Notes: generated by a model from the letters alone, not told the origin. A DNA stretch of 64,000 nt from Owenia fusiformis (GCA_903813345.2 CAIIXF020000009.1:26012740-26076739); one strand, 5' to 3'; counted from the first letter of the stretch, positions 14,101-29,100 are shown. A program made the numbers and translations.

Positions 14101-17100
14101 TCAGACCTTGCAGTCCCTCGGGAGATATACATATTACCCTGATACCCTGTATCCAGAACCTCCCAGTACATAACCCTTATATATTTACTTTATCTACTGG
14201 ATAAATTCTACCAACCTGAAAACCATACAAGATCATCCAATACTGAGGGATGTAGACCTCTATAAAATATATCTATCCATGTTATAGATGAGTAATACAC
14301 CAAAAGCACCTCAGACTGTACCAACGACTAACTATCTTCTCCAAACAGAGAAACCTTCCCAGGCAGCGCACTATTGCCATTACTGCGGGGTACAGACCAA
14401 CAGCGAGAGGCAATGGGAGAGCCATTGTGCCTCAGTTAAGCATATGTTCAATGTTAACAGTGATAAGGAGCACCAGTGGAACTATAGGCAGCCACCATGG
14501 GGTATACCTAATGGCAACTATAGCATGTGTGTCGAGTAAGTACAAACATTTGCAAAACTTTTAAAATTAAGGGCAAATACAAGTATCCAATAAACATACA
14601 AGCATACATCAAAAGTTGTCTTTTGATGTATGCTCGTTTCTGGGACTTGTGAATGCCATTCTTTTGACCTTATTTGTGTTATAAAACTTTTCTAGATATT
14701 TCTATGTTTTATATACTGTAACTTTAAAGGTGGCAATGCTCCAAAGTTGGTATTCAAAGTTCAGATCTAGGCTTTTGGTTCAGAATCTAAGGCAGACCTC
14801 TGTTTATTTACTGTTTTGTTCTTTGTTTATAGTCACCTGAATGGCAAGCGCTGTCGCTACTCCTACATGCAAGAGTTCAACAGTTGCCAATACGCTCACA
14901 CCCAAGAGGAGATGGATGAGTGGAAGGAGAGGTACGAATGGAGGCAGATGAAGCGAGAACAAGCAAAGCAGGAAGGTCTGTTCTCCTACATGGAGGGACT
15001 ACTGGAAGACTACATGAATGCAGCATCAGGAGCACATGTTGTAAGACTGCTCAATAGAATATAGTCCATATACATGAACTAGAGAATAATCTAAGATTTT
15101 TGAAGCTATGTGACTTTTACAAAAATTGTAGGATATTGAAATGAAAATTTTTAGAATAATGAAAAATTTGGCAAATAATGGAATTTTTGAAAAAATGGAA
15201 AAAATTTGGACCAAAAGTTCTGGGGAAATTGAAAGTACATGTATTTAAAAGAAATTATATGTATTTACACTTTAAATTTCAAATTGTACACTTAATACAT
15301 GCTTCAATTTGTCAATCACATGTTTGTAGATCAGTGAGCAAAGTGAAGTGGCTACTGTTGAATGTGACCAGGACTTGAATGTATATGAGAATAACAAGAA
15401 ATCATCACATGTGTGGACCTTCCAAGTCAATTTGAAGGTAGGATATTCTCAGTAGCACGCCATTCATAACGCAGGGTTTGAAACTCGCAGCTGCCTCGCT
15501 GCCATTGGCAGTCCTTTCATTTTTGGCAATGTATTTGAAAAACTTATTGCTTATTGTGGCAGTCATGTTTTCAACATTAGTTTTGATTCCTGATGTAATG
15601 ACCAAGCAAAGCCAATCAATTTGAAGAATACGAAAATTAACTTCTTGCACAATTTTGGAATAATAGGTTACCATATTGAATAAGAAAATATTCTGAAATG
15701 TAAAACAATTAAAGTATATGTTCCATGATTTTGAATGATAGATTACCATATTGAACAAGAAAATACTCTGAAATAAAAAACAATGAAAGTTTCATAATAT
15801 GTAAGATACATTCAGTCCAAAACCTCTACTACCAGTACTGTCCTTTTCAATAAAACCAGCTGTGATTTGTTTCAGAATGGTAACCAGCTCTGCCGTGTTG
15901 CATTACTTCATGACAAGCACCGACTCCACTTCTCTTTATGCGGGGAAGACTTTGAAACCAACTGCCAAATCTCACCAGGGGACAGTTTTCTTGAGGACAA
16001 TGATGCCTACAACAATCCTATATACCTGGTACATCATTATGATTTCTACATATTTGTTATACTATTACAAGTTTATAGAAGATTGTGTCATCCTTAATGG
16101 GGCTAATGCTAATACATGTATATTCTTTAAAAACTGTGAGCATTAAAATAATAGTAGATTATTGAAACGGCACATTATAGACCACCAGAACTATATAGTG
16201 TCTTCTTCAACCATTGAACAACTAAAAGTCAATTGGATATCCAAAAAATGGAATTGAAGCATCCATTTACGTTTTGATAGATTCACTATACAGTTCACAC
16301 AATATGGTTTCACTATACATTTTAAATATTGTGTTCAAAATCTTTAGGTACATGTCAAGTTTGAGGCAGGCATGTTTGGATCATTTGACCAGTGGGTGGT
16401 GTTTGATGTTGGTACTCCCCCTGTTATAGTCAGGAAGTTGACTGTGGAGGTTGGCACCAAGGATGTACAGACCAAAGTGAAGCATCTGCGCCAGAAATTG
16501 AATTTTGACAGGTAAGCTTTCAGATAACTTCGTACAAATATTTGGAATTTGTGTATATTGGTCATAGCCAATAATGCTGCAATTGTGTAATACAATGCTG
16601 TTCAAGTATTGGTACAACACAGTGCTATTTAAGTGTGGTACTATACGGTGCTATTAGAGTATGGTGCCAAGAGTTTTCATGGTACCGTACAGTACTGTTT
16701 TAGTCAACGATACCATACAGAACTATATTTTATGGTACCATACTGTACCGTAGCCGAAATGGTACCATATGGTGTTGTCGGAGATTGGCTGTGTATGTGA
16801 ATTGTGTATGCAGAGTTGGTATTTAATCTTGAAATAAATAGATAAAAAACAAATGTATATAAAGCTCATTATTATTTCTTTATTACATTCAATCAGATGC
16901 AACCTTTACTTCCAGATGGACTAAAGAAAACAGTGAAATTGTACAGTTCACTCAGGCCAACATTGACCCATTCATTGAGGAAACGATGAAGAAATATGAG
17001 CCATCATCCGCTAACCTGATAGTTACCCAACAAGCCCTGGGTGTTGAGCTTAACAGACATAACTATGTACATAAGATGCACAAGATGCTGCAACTTGAGG

Positions 17101-20100
17101 AGATAACAAGGCATCAGATAATATCTAGGTACAGTATGAAATAAATATGTGAACACCTCTCTAATATGGACACCATTAAAAGTGAACATTTTTCCAGTTC
17201 TGTTTTTATGTCACCATCAAAAGTTGGACATATTGTCAAATTGGATGGTGTTTGGCAGTTGGTGTTCAGTGGTTGGTATTTGGCAGTTGGTGATTGGTTT
17301 TTGGTGGTCAGTGTCTGTAACAAATGGTAGGTGGTGACTCAGCAGGGTTCAGCATTGAGGTTAAAAACATAATTGTCAAAATATACATTCAGTTCATCGG
17401 TTACCTTCAGGGCTGTATTGGATGTACAGTACATGTATCATTTGTCAGTTCAGAAATTAATTTTTTACAGTTTGAACCATAAATGAATGAGCAGTCGATT
17501 TTCTTTCACCATTTTTAAATCATGGTGATTTGAAAGCCCATAGTTTCCAATATTGTCTAGATACATTTCCCCTAAAATTTGTATATTTTACATTTTGTAC
17601 TCTCTCATCCACTGATGGCCTCTTGAAAATTCTCTTATTTTTAACATGGGAAATCCTCACTTCAGCAAATCCATGACTCATTTATTTGTGGTCCAAACTG
17701 TATGTCGTACCTAAGAAACACAAATCCATCGTTACAATTGCTTGTTTGATTATCACTTTTTTACCTTGGTGTTATTCTTTCAGTTTCAATCTGCAAACAG
17801 AGATCCAAATCATGGGTAAAATACAAGAGGAGGCTTTTATAATTGCTCGCCATGGGGAGTTCTTTGCTAAAGTTCCCCTCAATGATGAGCTGAGTGAAGA
17901 TACGGATGCAGGGAAGCTGATTCTTAACAGTGTACATCAAGTCCTCTTGAAACATGAACACAGTACATCTACAAAGGTATGACTCTAGATATAGTCTTGT
18001 ATCAGATCATCATTTATCCTACGAGAACCATAAAAATGAAATAGTCCTGGCAGCTTTTTCTGACAAATATTTGTTTTATTTGATTATAATCTATGCTTCA
18101 AGATCTATTAGACAAGATGTGATGCATTCTTAATCTAGTGGATGGATTCAAATATTTAACTTCTTAAATATTTGGCATATATATATTTTCAGGTTTATGA
18201 AGCCATATTTGTATCTAAGGAGAACTTTGATTACGATGGGCGGGGCAAAGACTATATATACCTGTGTTTATCCCCTACATGTTGTGCAGAGCTCAATCTG
18301 AGGGATGGAGCACGGCTTAAGGTGGAAATACAGTTTCAGATGGACAAGAAATACTTTGCAGAGCTCCATTATGCCGTTGATCAGTTGCCTAATACTGATG
18401 TTGTATTCCCTGATCTGAATAAAGTTAGCCAAGGATTTGATTCACCCCCAATGGTCAATGTACAGTAAGTAATTCACCTTCAATTTCAATTCAATTTCTT
18501 TATTTCATAATATACATACACAATAGAAAACAACGAAGTGGGTGACACAATGAAATGTGTGTATTCCCACGGATGGAGTGAGTAAACTATAAGTATCTTA
18601 CATGATGCAGTTCAGAGTTAACAGCATGGGTATAGCTTGCATTAGGCAGATGAGGCAACTGAACCTGACAATTAAGTTGCATAGTAGTATGATATACTAT
18701 GGCCAAAGTTTTGCTTCACCTGTTTAAATTTGCCTCACCTGTTTTAATTTGCCTCACCTGTTTTAATTTGCCTCATCTGTTTTAATTTGCCTCATCTATT
18801 TAAATTTGCCTCACCTGTTTTAATTTGCCTCATCTATTTAAATTTGCCTCACCTGTTTTAATTTGCCTCACCTGTTTTAATTTGCCTCATCTATTTTAAT
18901 TTGCCTCATCTATTTAAATTTGCCTCACCTGTTTTTATTTGCCTCACCTGTTTTAATTTGCCTCATCTATTTTAATTTGCCTCACCTGTTTAAATTTGCC
19001 TCACCTGTTTTAATTTGCCTCATCTATTTTAATTTGCCTCATCTGTTTTAATTTGCCTCATCTATTTAAATTTGCCTCACCTGTTTAAATTTGCCTCACC
19101 TGTTTTAATTTGCCTCATCTATTTTAATTTGCCTCATCTGTTTTGATTTGCCTCACCTGTTTTAATTTGCCTAACCTGTTTAAGTTTGCCCCACCTGTTT
19201 GAATTTGCCTCACCTGTTTAAATTTGCCTCACCTGTTTATTTAAATTTGCCTCACCTGTTAAAATTTGTCTCACCTGTTTTAATTTGCCTCATCTGTTTT
19301 AATTCGCCTCACCTATTTTTGGATCATGGGTATATCCTTGAAGTGTTCTTTCTAGGAATTTTTCTCAACTTGCTAGATTCTGATTTTATTCAATTTGTCG
19401 AAAAATATGAAAGTGAATCACTGATTGGATTGTTTATATGTAAGTGATTATTTTGGGGTTACTAGATCAAAAGTTTGGTCTTTTGTCTTGTTTAAAAAAA
19501 TCACACTTATATTTTCTAGGAGTAGTATTCTGAATGAAGACCAAATTAAGATTGTTGAGCACATAGTAAGAGAGAACAAAACATACACCCCTCCATTAAT
19601 CATATATGGTCCATTTGGCACTGGGAAGACAGAGACCATTGCCCAAGCCACTATGACACTAATCCGGGCCATGCCTAATGCCAGGGTGCTTATATGTACA
19701 CAGTCTAATAGGTAAGTGTAGTTTATGATGCACATGTATATATAGCTTAAAACAATAAAACAAACTTGCCTCATTTAGGGTGATTTTCATTTGCAATTCC
19801 TAACATCATACATTGCTCTGGATTTATTACTACAAATATATGAATTGTTGCATAAAACTGCATTGTATTTATAGCGCTGCTGATCTGTATATCACCAAGC
19901 ATTTGGGCCAATTTGCAAAGACTGGTACAATGAGGTTGCGACGTGTCTACTTCACTGAAAGAAGAGTAAACACTGTGAATGCTGAAGTTGTCGATTTCTG
20001 TAATCGCTCCCCAGATGGCGCTAGCTTTGTTGTCCCCACTAAGGAAGACATAATGAATCAGCAAGTTGTCATAGTAACGCTAAGTTCGTCAATCATGTTC

Positions 20101-23100
20101 TCGAGGTTGGGTTTGAAAGATTGTTTCACACATATCTTCATAGACGAAGCAGCACAGGCCCTGGAATGTGAGGCTATTACGCCTCTTGCCCTGGCAAACA
20201 GCAAGACATGTGTTGCACTAGCAGGAGATCCTATGCAGTTAGGGCCTAAGGTGTACAGTCCTGAAGCCTGCAAGCAAAAATTCCACCATTCACTCCTTGA
20301 ACGAATTTTCAAGTTTTATGAAACTTATGCGTCAGGTTTGTTCAAAAACAGACAAGTGAATATTCTATTAAAGAACAATTATAGGTCGAAGATGGAAATA
20401 TTGCGGTTCATTTCTGTGGCTTTCTACGGAGGCCCTCAAAAACTGATTCCTAAGTCCCAGCAGTTACCTAGTTCAAAGCCACCACTTGTTTTCTATGCTG
20501 CCGAAGGTAAGGAAATCCAAGACAAGAACAGTGTCGCATACTACAATAACGCAGAGATTGAGGAGGTTACCGACAGAGTGGAAGAAATCTATAATGAATG
20601 GCCAGAAGCTTGGGGTGAAAGACAACCAAGCCTGATCGGAATCGTAACACCGTATACTGAACAAGTGTTGAAAATCAGGGCCTCACTCAGGGCACGTAGT
20701 AATGCCCTAGGTCGGGTAGTGGTCCAGAGGATGAATAACATCCAAGGGCAGGAGTATCGTGTGTTAGTGATTAGTACAGTTAGAACCAGATACCTAGCTA
20801 TGCAGCCTCCTAAACGTCCCATACAAGCTGGGGGATATGATGGAGATAATGGCGATTATGGATTTCTGTCTGACCAGAAACTCCTGAACACTGCTTTAAC
20901 CAGGGCTCAGTCCATGGTGGCTGTAGTGGGTGACCCAGTGGCCTTATGTTCAATAGGCGAGTGTATGACATTGTGGCGAACATACATCAAGCATTGCAGT
21001 AACCTACACAGTATCCAACCTGAAAATATAACTTTTGATACCATCAAGGCAGAGGTTATCAGACTAATGCAGTCTGAGTATGGAGAAAATCTCCTGAAGC
21101 TTACCCAAATGATGAAGAATCCAGAAAATGAGGTCACTAATGATGATATTCCTGTTGAAAATGGGGATGATGATATTAATGATGATGAACCTGATGATGT
21201 TGTTGACTCCAGTAAACAAGCTACTGATGAAGTGGTTGCAGCCGTAGCTGAGTTGTCCATTCAGGCAGGTGCAGACTCTGACAGCAACACAGTTATGACA
21301 GAGATTGTCGCTGATGAACTCCAACGAGAGAAAGCCAGGAAGAAAAAGAAAGGACCAGATTCTCCAGTGCCTCCTGTCGGGAATGTCGATATGGGTCAAA
21401 ATAACTTCCGTTCTCCTGTGATTGTCTATGGTAAACCAGCACCCTATCCTTGTACCACGTGCCACAGTATGTTTGCTGATAGAATAGAAGTTGACCAACA
21501 GTATTTCAAAGATGGTCTAGAGCCCAAAGAAAACAGCTTGATTGCATGTGAATTGGACATCATTTCTCATAATGGTGACTATATCTCCTATATGTTTGTC
21601 CCACTTAATGAATCAGTTACTAAAATATACAATTTGGAAACTGAAAAGCATGCCAAGAAAGCTAAGTCTGGTTTTGTAACAGTCTACTCTCTGAATACTA
21701 ACGGTAATGTAGTCTTTGACCACTATGAACCTATTAACAAGACAAAGAATGATAAGATATTTGTTGTACGCTATCTTGGTCTAAATGCAACAGTAAATGC
21801 TCCTATTGGGATAGTGGTTGGGGTCCTACCTATTGGTGACTCTCTTGACTGTACAAAAGAGATTCTGAAGATTGGTTCATCCGTGCCGCAACACATGCCT
21901 CTTGAAGTGACACAGTACATTAAGCACAAGTTCCCATCTAATTACACATTGACTGAAGCTGATTTGAAAGATCGTGTCGACTTCCGTAACAAGATAACTT
22001 TCTCAATTGGATCCCCTAAGGCGCCAATCAATAATGCGTTGAGTGTTGAACTTCTGCAAGATGGAACATATTTCATAGGAGTTCATATTGTTGATGTTTC
22101 TAACTTTATAAAGAAGGGTGACCCGATTGATAATGAAGCTCTACAACGTGCAACAACCTATGAGACATCTGGCACAGGAGGTGCTTTGATCCCAGAACAA
22201 ATGAGTTACGATCTACTGAATCTACAGCCTGGCCATGATTGCCTGACCGTTTCTATTTTCATGACTGTAGATCCCCAAGCTATTGTTAAAAAAGTCCAGA
22301 TCCGAAGATGTTTCGTGAAGTCCAGCATTCATCTTAGTCACCAGGATGTTGAGGAGAGCCTTACAGATGATCGTAAAATGATTGACCACCGTGAGGTAAA
22401 GCAATGTCTACACATGTTGCGGAACATCACTGCATTGTGGAGGAAGATTCGTCTTGGTACGATGAGCCTATGTAACATTTTTGATACATTGGATGACAAT
22501 ACAACACCAAATTCTAAAATCCTCACAGAAGAAATTGAAATTGTTACTAACATGAAAGTTGCTGATATGCTATGGAAGAGAGAACCAAATAAGACTCCAT
22601 TGTTACAACAAGGCTCTCCAAATGAGGCTGACTTGAATATGTGGCGTCAGAAGTACATAGGGGAGGCCACTACAGCACCTTGCCTTGTGAAAGGTTACAT
22701 CCTAGCCCCAAATGTGTGCCAGTGTCTAGATATATGCCAGTGTGTCGCAAGATGTGTCCAACCCACTGATGTAATTCATCCACAGATTGATGTAGAGGTG
22801 AAATTATGGGAAGGGGTGACCCAAGCTGTAATCGGTAATAATATGTCTAAATTGCAAGAGTTGTTCTTGTCTCCATATAACCATTCTGAAGTTGTCCCTG
22901 CACTGGAAGACTTGAGGGATCTTCTCCAGGAGCCACAGTACTGTTGTATCCAGGGACCATCTCCAATGCACTATTCACTTAATATTCCTGTGTACACGAC
23001 ATTAACTAAACCCCTTGTGAGCTACATGGATATTGCAATACAGAGGATGTTAGTAGCTGCTTTGGAACAACAGGAGAATCCCTATACAGAAGATGAGATT

Positions 23101-26100
23101 ACGATCATATGTGGAATGGTGAACATCGCCAAGAAACAAGCAGAACAATTCAGTAAGGATATCAGATCAGCCACATGGACAGACTCACTTAATAAATCAC
23201 CGGCATGTGTTAACTCAGTCATTGAAACTATAAATCAGGATGAATTGAAATTTTACGCTCCTAATGAAACTAATCTAAGATCTATCACGGTTCCATTTAA
23301 ACATCTTGATTGTGCAGACGCTAGCTTAGAAGGTCAACACTGGGAATTGAGGGTATATGATACTAGCCCAGGACTTCAAACACGTCGTGATTTTGAGCCT
23401 ATTCGTCTTAACCCTGATAAACTGGTAGCGAAGATCCCTAGAGCTTCGTGGCAAAACATGGTGACTGGGGTTGTGGCCAATGATCAGCCTAAGGTAATGC
23501 AAGGCCTCATTACTACTCTATCCCAAGTGATTCTCCCTGCAAATGTCACTGAATATGCCCAGGAGGTTACCTCAGAAGTGGCCTCCAATGTAATAAAATC
23601 CCAGGAGAACTGCGATGTCCATTTAACGCTGAAACCATCAGGTTTACTTAAGGTGCAGTATATCCCAGGAGTTAAAGATGGCGTCCTAAGCCCCAGTGTT
23701 CAGCTAGTTAATCTTACTCCCAAACTTGACCTTTGCGTAGAACATCACGAGAAATCAGAAGATGTGTTCATGATGGGGGCTGTGTCTCTTAAAAGTGCAT
23801 CAAAAAGGAGCTACACTGATGTAAGAAACTACCAAGCTGCATGGCTACCTGTAGTAAAGCAAGAGGCAGCTGCAGCTTCTATGAAACTCAATAAGTCTAT
23901 TTATATCCATAATGTCATCATACGCTGGCAGGAGAAGAGAACGGAAGAAGGGAGCATTTACACAGGCACTTTCAGCTTACCACTAGATTTCTTAAAAGAT
24001 CGCCAGATTCCCTTAACCGGTGTAAAAGGTATAAACCCGAACCAGGGCGATGATGATTATATATACAATGGAAGTGGAATAGTTTGCGATTATCTATGTG
24101 TGAGATACGCCATTGGAGGTATGCCAGCAGGAGGTGCTATGCTCCCAGGGTTTAATCCCCACCCACAGGTATCCGCTCCCGAACCATACACCTGGGTAGG
24201 CCACTGCATTGCTCTGTCTTCAAATAGCTCTAACAATTTGGTATCTGTGAATGTCACTCTGACCCAGTCAGCGGTTGCTATGCCTACAGAGGTTCTAGAG
24301 AGCAGGAACACCCCCTGTACTGTAGAATGGAGACAGAAGACAAAAGCGCACAGGTAATTCCAATCACAGTTTATAGGTACAGATATTACATTTGTTACCT
24401 AAATTCCTGAAGTTTGAATCGATCACTCTATAATGGAGTCAGTCCACCATTTAAGAGTAAATACTGGACAAGTATGAGAATTCTAAAATATATTTATTAT
24501 TGTACATGGTGCAATATTGTTTATAAATAAGGTAAACAATACTAAAAAAAGATCCTATTTATATTTAAAAAGTAAATGATTTTTCATGCAATATTAACAT
24601 GTTTTCCATAGAGCTTAGATCGAATTAATTATCTTCAAGTCCTGTATTAAGGTGTTATATTTCACATTCCAGGTCACAGGAAACTGCATTGACAATGTTG
24701 AATACCATGTCTACTAATGACCTTGCCCAGGGTATTGCTGTAGGGAAACCACCTACTTGTAAGTACTAGCTAGCTAATGGGCAAATGATATATATATATG
24801 AGTGTTTTTGGATTAAGGGGGCAAATTACGAAATAAGTAGTTAAAGGTAGATCTGCATAATGAGAAGCTTTACATAATTTCTTATCACACTCTTTATTTG
24901 ATTGCCTAGTCCTTTTCAGAAATATTTCTAAAAAACAGATAATAAGTACGAATTTTCATATATTGACTTTCAGTTGAAGGAGAGCGTAAGATGTGTACAG
25001 ATAAAGACTTAAATGATATACCTAAAGGAGATCTACCAAAGTTGAACACTGCTCAGGCAGACAAACTTAAACTTGCTGCTAACCAGCCATTCACTGTCAT
25101 CAGAGGAGCTGCAGGTAGGGAATGCATAAACATGTAAAATTGATTTACCAATACGAATAATTTTTTCAAAATCTATATAATCTCTGAATGGCAGAAAAAT
25201 AGCAATATGGCAAAAGTGTATCTGTGCAAACACCAGTAACCTATTGGTAAACCCAAAAAGTATTGAAAGCACTGATAAAGAAAAGTGACACTTAAGACTA
25301 AAACATGTCAAAAGACTAAGTCCATAATCTGCATCATGAACTTTAGATTTTCATTTCAGCATCTACCCTTTTCTAGTAGTATGGCCATCAATAAATTCTC
25401 AGGGAAACATTTTCTGAAAAAAAATTGCAATCCAGGATTTTTCAGTCTTGTTCCTTTTCTGCAGGCACTGGTAAATCTATGATGGCCACTCAACTTGCTT
25501 TGCTGTATGTTATGTTGAACAAACAGTCTCAGAGTGGAGACAAGATGGTCATGATGTGTTCATCTAGTGAGCAAGGCTTGAATGTACTTGAAGGTAAGGA
25601 CTATTCACCTTTTTGTTGAATGCCTATGCTGTATGATGTGCTTTAGCTATGTTGATCAAACTGGGTGTAGAAGTTCTGTTTTAATTTAATAGATGGATTT
25701 CATGATGTTGTGTTTGAATTTTAAAAGGGAACCATAATGTATGGAAGTATGAAGATATATTGAGAATGAAATGACCTTTTAAAGCATTTTCTCTCAGATG
25801 GTTGGATTTTATTATATTATAACTTTTATTGACATGAAATACAACTGAGATTTTAATCAATTCTTGATTTGCCAAAAGGAGACACCATACTACTACCTGG
25901 TTATTTAAAAATGATTAGTGATTTGATAAAATATGTTTTGTTCGGTGGGATCTGCTAATTCAGGGAGTTTCTGTTTTTCTAGTTTTAGATTCTGTATACT
26001 TTTATGACAATTTGATGGTTATTTCAGATATAGTATTTAAAAACTAATGGTATTATTTTAGATTTCCTTCAGCAGACTGGCGTAAGGTATGTTCGTATGT

Positions 26101-29100
26101 ACTCCGAAGAACAGGAGAGGTTTGACTACCCCCTACCTAACCAAGCAGGTCTCAATAAAGTTAAACCACCACCTATAGCTGATAAATACAAGATGTCTGC
26201 TTTGCACCACAGAATTCACAGTCCAGCTAGTGTCTGTTATCAGCAGATTATGGTAGGTTATTAAAGCTTAAGTCGTCATAGAGGAGGGGGAAAAATTCCA
26301 ATTGATATTTACTATTGACCAGTTGATCTGTTCTTTACTCAAATAAAATGAAATTCATGTAAATAACCTATTATAGAATATATAAGGGTTATGTACTGGG
26401 AGGTTTTGGATATGGGGTTTATCCAGAGGGAGATATGCATATCTACCTGAGGGACCGTAGGGACCGAAGGTAGATGTGTATATCTTATCTTGTGTATATA
26501 TCTTATCTTGTGTATATCATACCTATACCAAGTAGAGTTTTCTAATTTTCTTTCAATTTTTTTTTATTTATTTTTTTTTCAATTTTTAACATTTTGAATT
26601 TTCTATTTTTTTTTTTTTTTAGATTTTTTCTTTTTTTCAATTTTTTACATTTTTTCTTTTTTTCTTATTTTTTCAAATTTTTTTTCGAAGTGGGAAGATA
26701 TGCCCTGGAGCGGGAGATATGGCGGGAGATATGGAGGTTCAGGATATGGAAACCTCAAAATCATGATACGGGATATACCTTACCAACTTATCACCTTAAA
26801 ACTCTACTTGGCATAGGATAAATCAACTTTCATGTTGCGAAATATCAATATATTAAAATGCCTTAAAAACAAAATGGGAATCTTGGTAATCATAAAATAG
26901 TTGTCCAGTTGTAGTATTGTATTTGTAATATCATGATTGTAATATTATGGTTGATTCAGTTTATTGATTTCTATTTCTTATTTAAGGATTATGAGCGTAT
27001 TTTGATGAGCTCTCCAGATCAGGTGACGCAGGACTATTTACAGAACTACTTTACTGCACTACGTATCGCTAAATCTGCTGAAATCTCAAAGGTTTCCATT
27101 GTGTTGTGTTTGTGTAGTGAGGCGGCGAATTCACTGCTAAAAACGGTTGATTTTGAACAGGTGATTATTTAATTGAAACGATTTGAATATATTTTTATCA
27201 ATAGTTTCTATCATGTTACAGCAATAGCTTATGAGACACAACATCTCCCCAGAGGCCCGATGCTATAGTCTTATTATATTATTATGATTGTCTATGTTCC
27301 CTTACATTGACAAGGTGGCAAATTCATATTATTCATTTACAGTCAAGGTTAGGTAGACTCAATACAAACGAGAACAATATTCCAAGTGGTTCAATATTCT
27401 TTTTCACCCTTACCAGACAGGCTCAATCTGGGCCAGCTGATTGTTTCAGTATGTGTATGACTGATGAAAATAACTAATCCATAATTTAATTTAAACAATT
27501 ATTTAAGAAATTCATGTGTCCAGAATCTAGTCCTCTCAATTGATGTACATACATTCAGTTCAATTTATTATTCCCTATTTATTTTAAATATACAATGAAC
27601 ATATAAACATTTAAGAGGAGACATCTTTACCTGATGTTTATACCTTTATATATAGCATATTACTACAAATATTTAGAACAAGCTTAGGTCAATAAATCAG
27701 AAACTAAAATCTATTTTCTTCATTTTAGTTGATCATAGATGACTGTTGTATGTGCACAGAGCCAGAGTCTATGGTGCCCATTGTCACGTGTGCCCCTAAC
27801 CAAGTTGTACTATTTGGAGACATTTGGCTAAGGCCAAAGCACATAAACAGCGTCCAGGCAGCAGAGTTAGGGCTAAAGGAAAGTTTGTTTCAAAGATACA
27901 TACTTGAAGCAGAAATGCTGGAAGTGCAGTACAGAATGGTATGTTGACAATTTCCAAATTTTATTAGAGTAGTGTAAAACCTGCAGTCTTGCATCAAGTA
28001 CATGGATGTAAAATACTGAGGGGGGTGTAAAGACTTGATGCAAGTCTTTGAATTAGTCATCGATGATTTTACTGTTTTAAAAATATACATGGTCTCCTCA
28101 TGCATAACATGTGGCAGCTAGACTGAAGATATTAAATGTTTGTCTTTCAGCATACGGCAGTTGCGTATTTCCCTATGACTTTCTGTTATGGTCCTGTAGC
28201 ATGTGGCAGCCAGACTCAAAATAATCCTGATGAAAGACAGATCTGGCCAGGGGGCCCCAGTCGACCTGTAGTATTCTGCCACATTGCTGGTACAGAGATT
28301 AAAGAGGGCGCTCAAGTAGTGGGCAATGTTGAGGAGGCCCAGTATGCTGTAAGTGAAAGTGTAAATGCCAGGGCACTTAAAAAATTGAAAATACATCCTC
28401 AGACCATTCTAACAAGCGAAGCTGAAAGAAGTAAAAAATTACCGTGAATTTTATGCATGGCAAATTTTGATGCCAGGAATGCCTTATTTGCAACATCAAA
28501 ACCATGTAACAGCATATTTTTACAATAATGACATGATCGCTAAAATAAAGCAAGGATCTTGCAAGAATCTAACTAGACAATGTTGACAGTAATGAAAGAA
28601 ATCCCAAACAGAGCCCCTCGAATTGAAGGAATTGTTTTCCCCCTATTATCTTCCATATTTCCTGGAGATTGTTGGATATCAATCTAAAGTTAAACCTTAT
28701 CTTTTTAATTTGATGATAAATCGTCATTTCCATGTGAAAGTTGTGTTAAAGGCGACAAATGTTAAAGAGAAACCAGAAATATATTTGATGCAGGAAAATT
28801 GAAAAGCAGATATAAAAACATTTTATTTTCTCAGAGGGCAAGAAAAATCAATACAGGAAAATAACATGGGAAATTTTATTTGTTAGGATGCGGATTTCCG
28901 CGGAGTTGAAGTTTTCTAGTTGGATATCTAATGATAGATACAAATTCATTTGTTTTACTCAAAAGAATTATTTTATGTATTCAAATAAATGTACAGGTTT
29001 GGGATCTGAATCACTATCACTCACTGAATCATATTCATATTTGGTGGAAAGATGTATATTGATGAATAGTTTTACGCAAAAAAAAATTTTCAAGATTGCC

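Noticed and set aside
14288-14290. ATG at the start of the C2H2 exon as a translation start
   Set aside because: It directly follows an acceptor and the upstream exons join in phase, so it is an internal methionine.
19199-19447. 82-codon frame at the end of the 19-bp minisatellite
   Set aside because: The product is a translation of the tandem repeat and has no exon borders.
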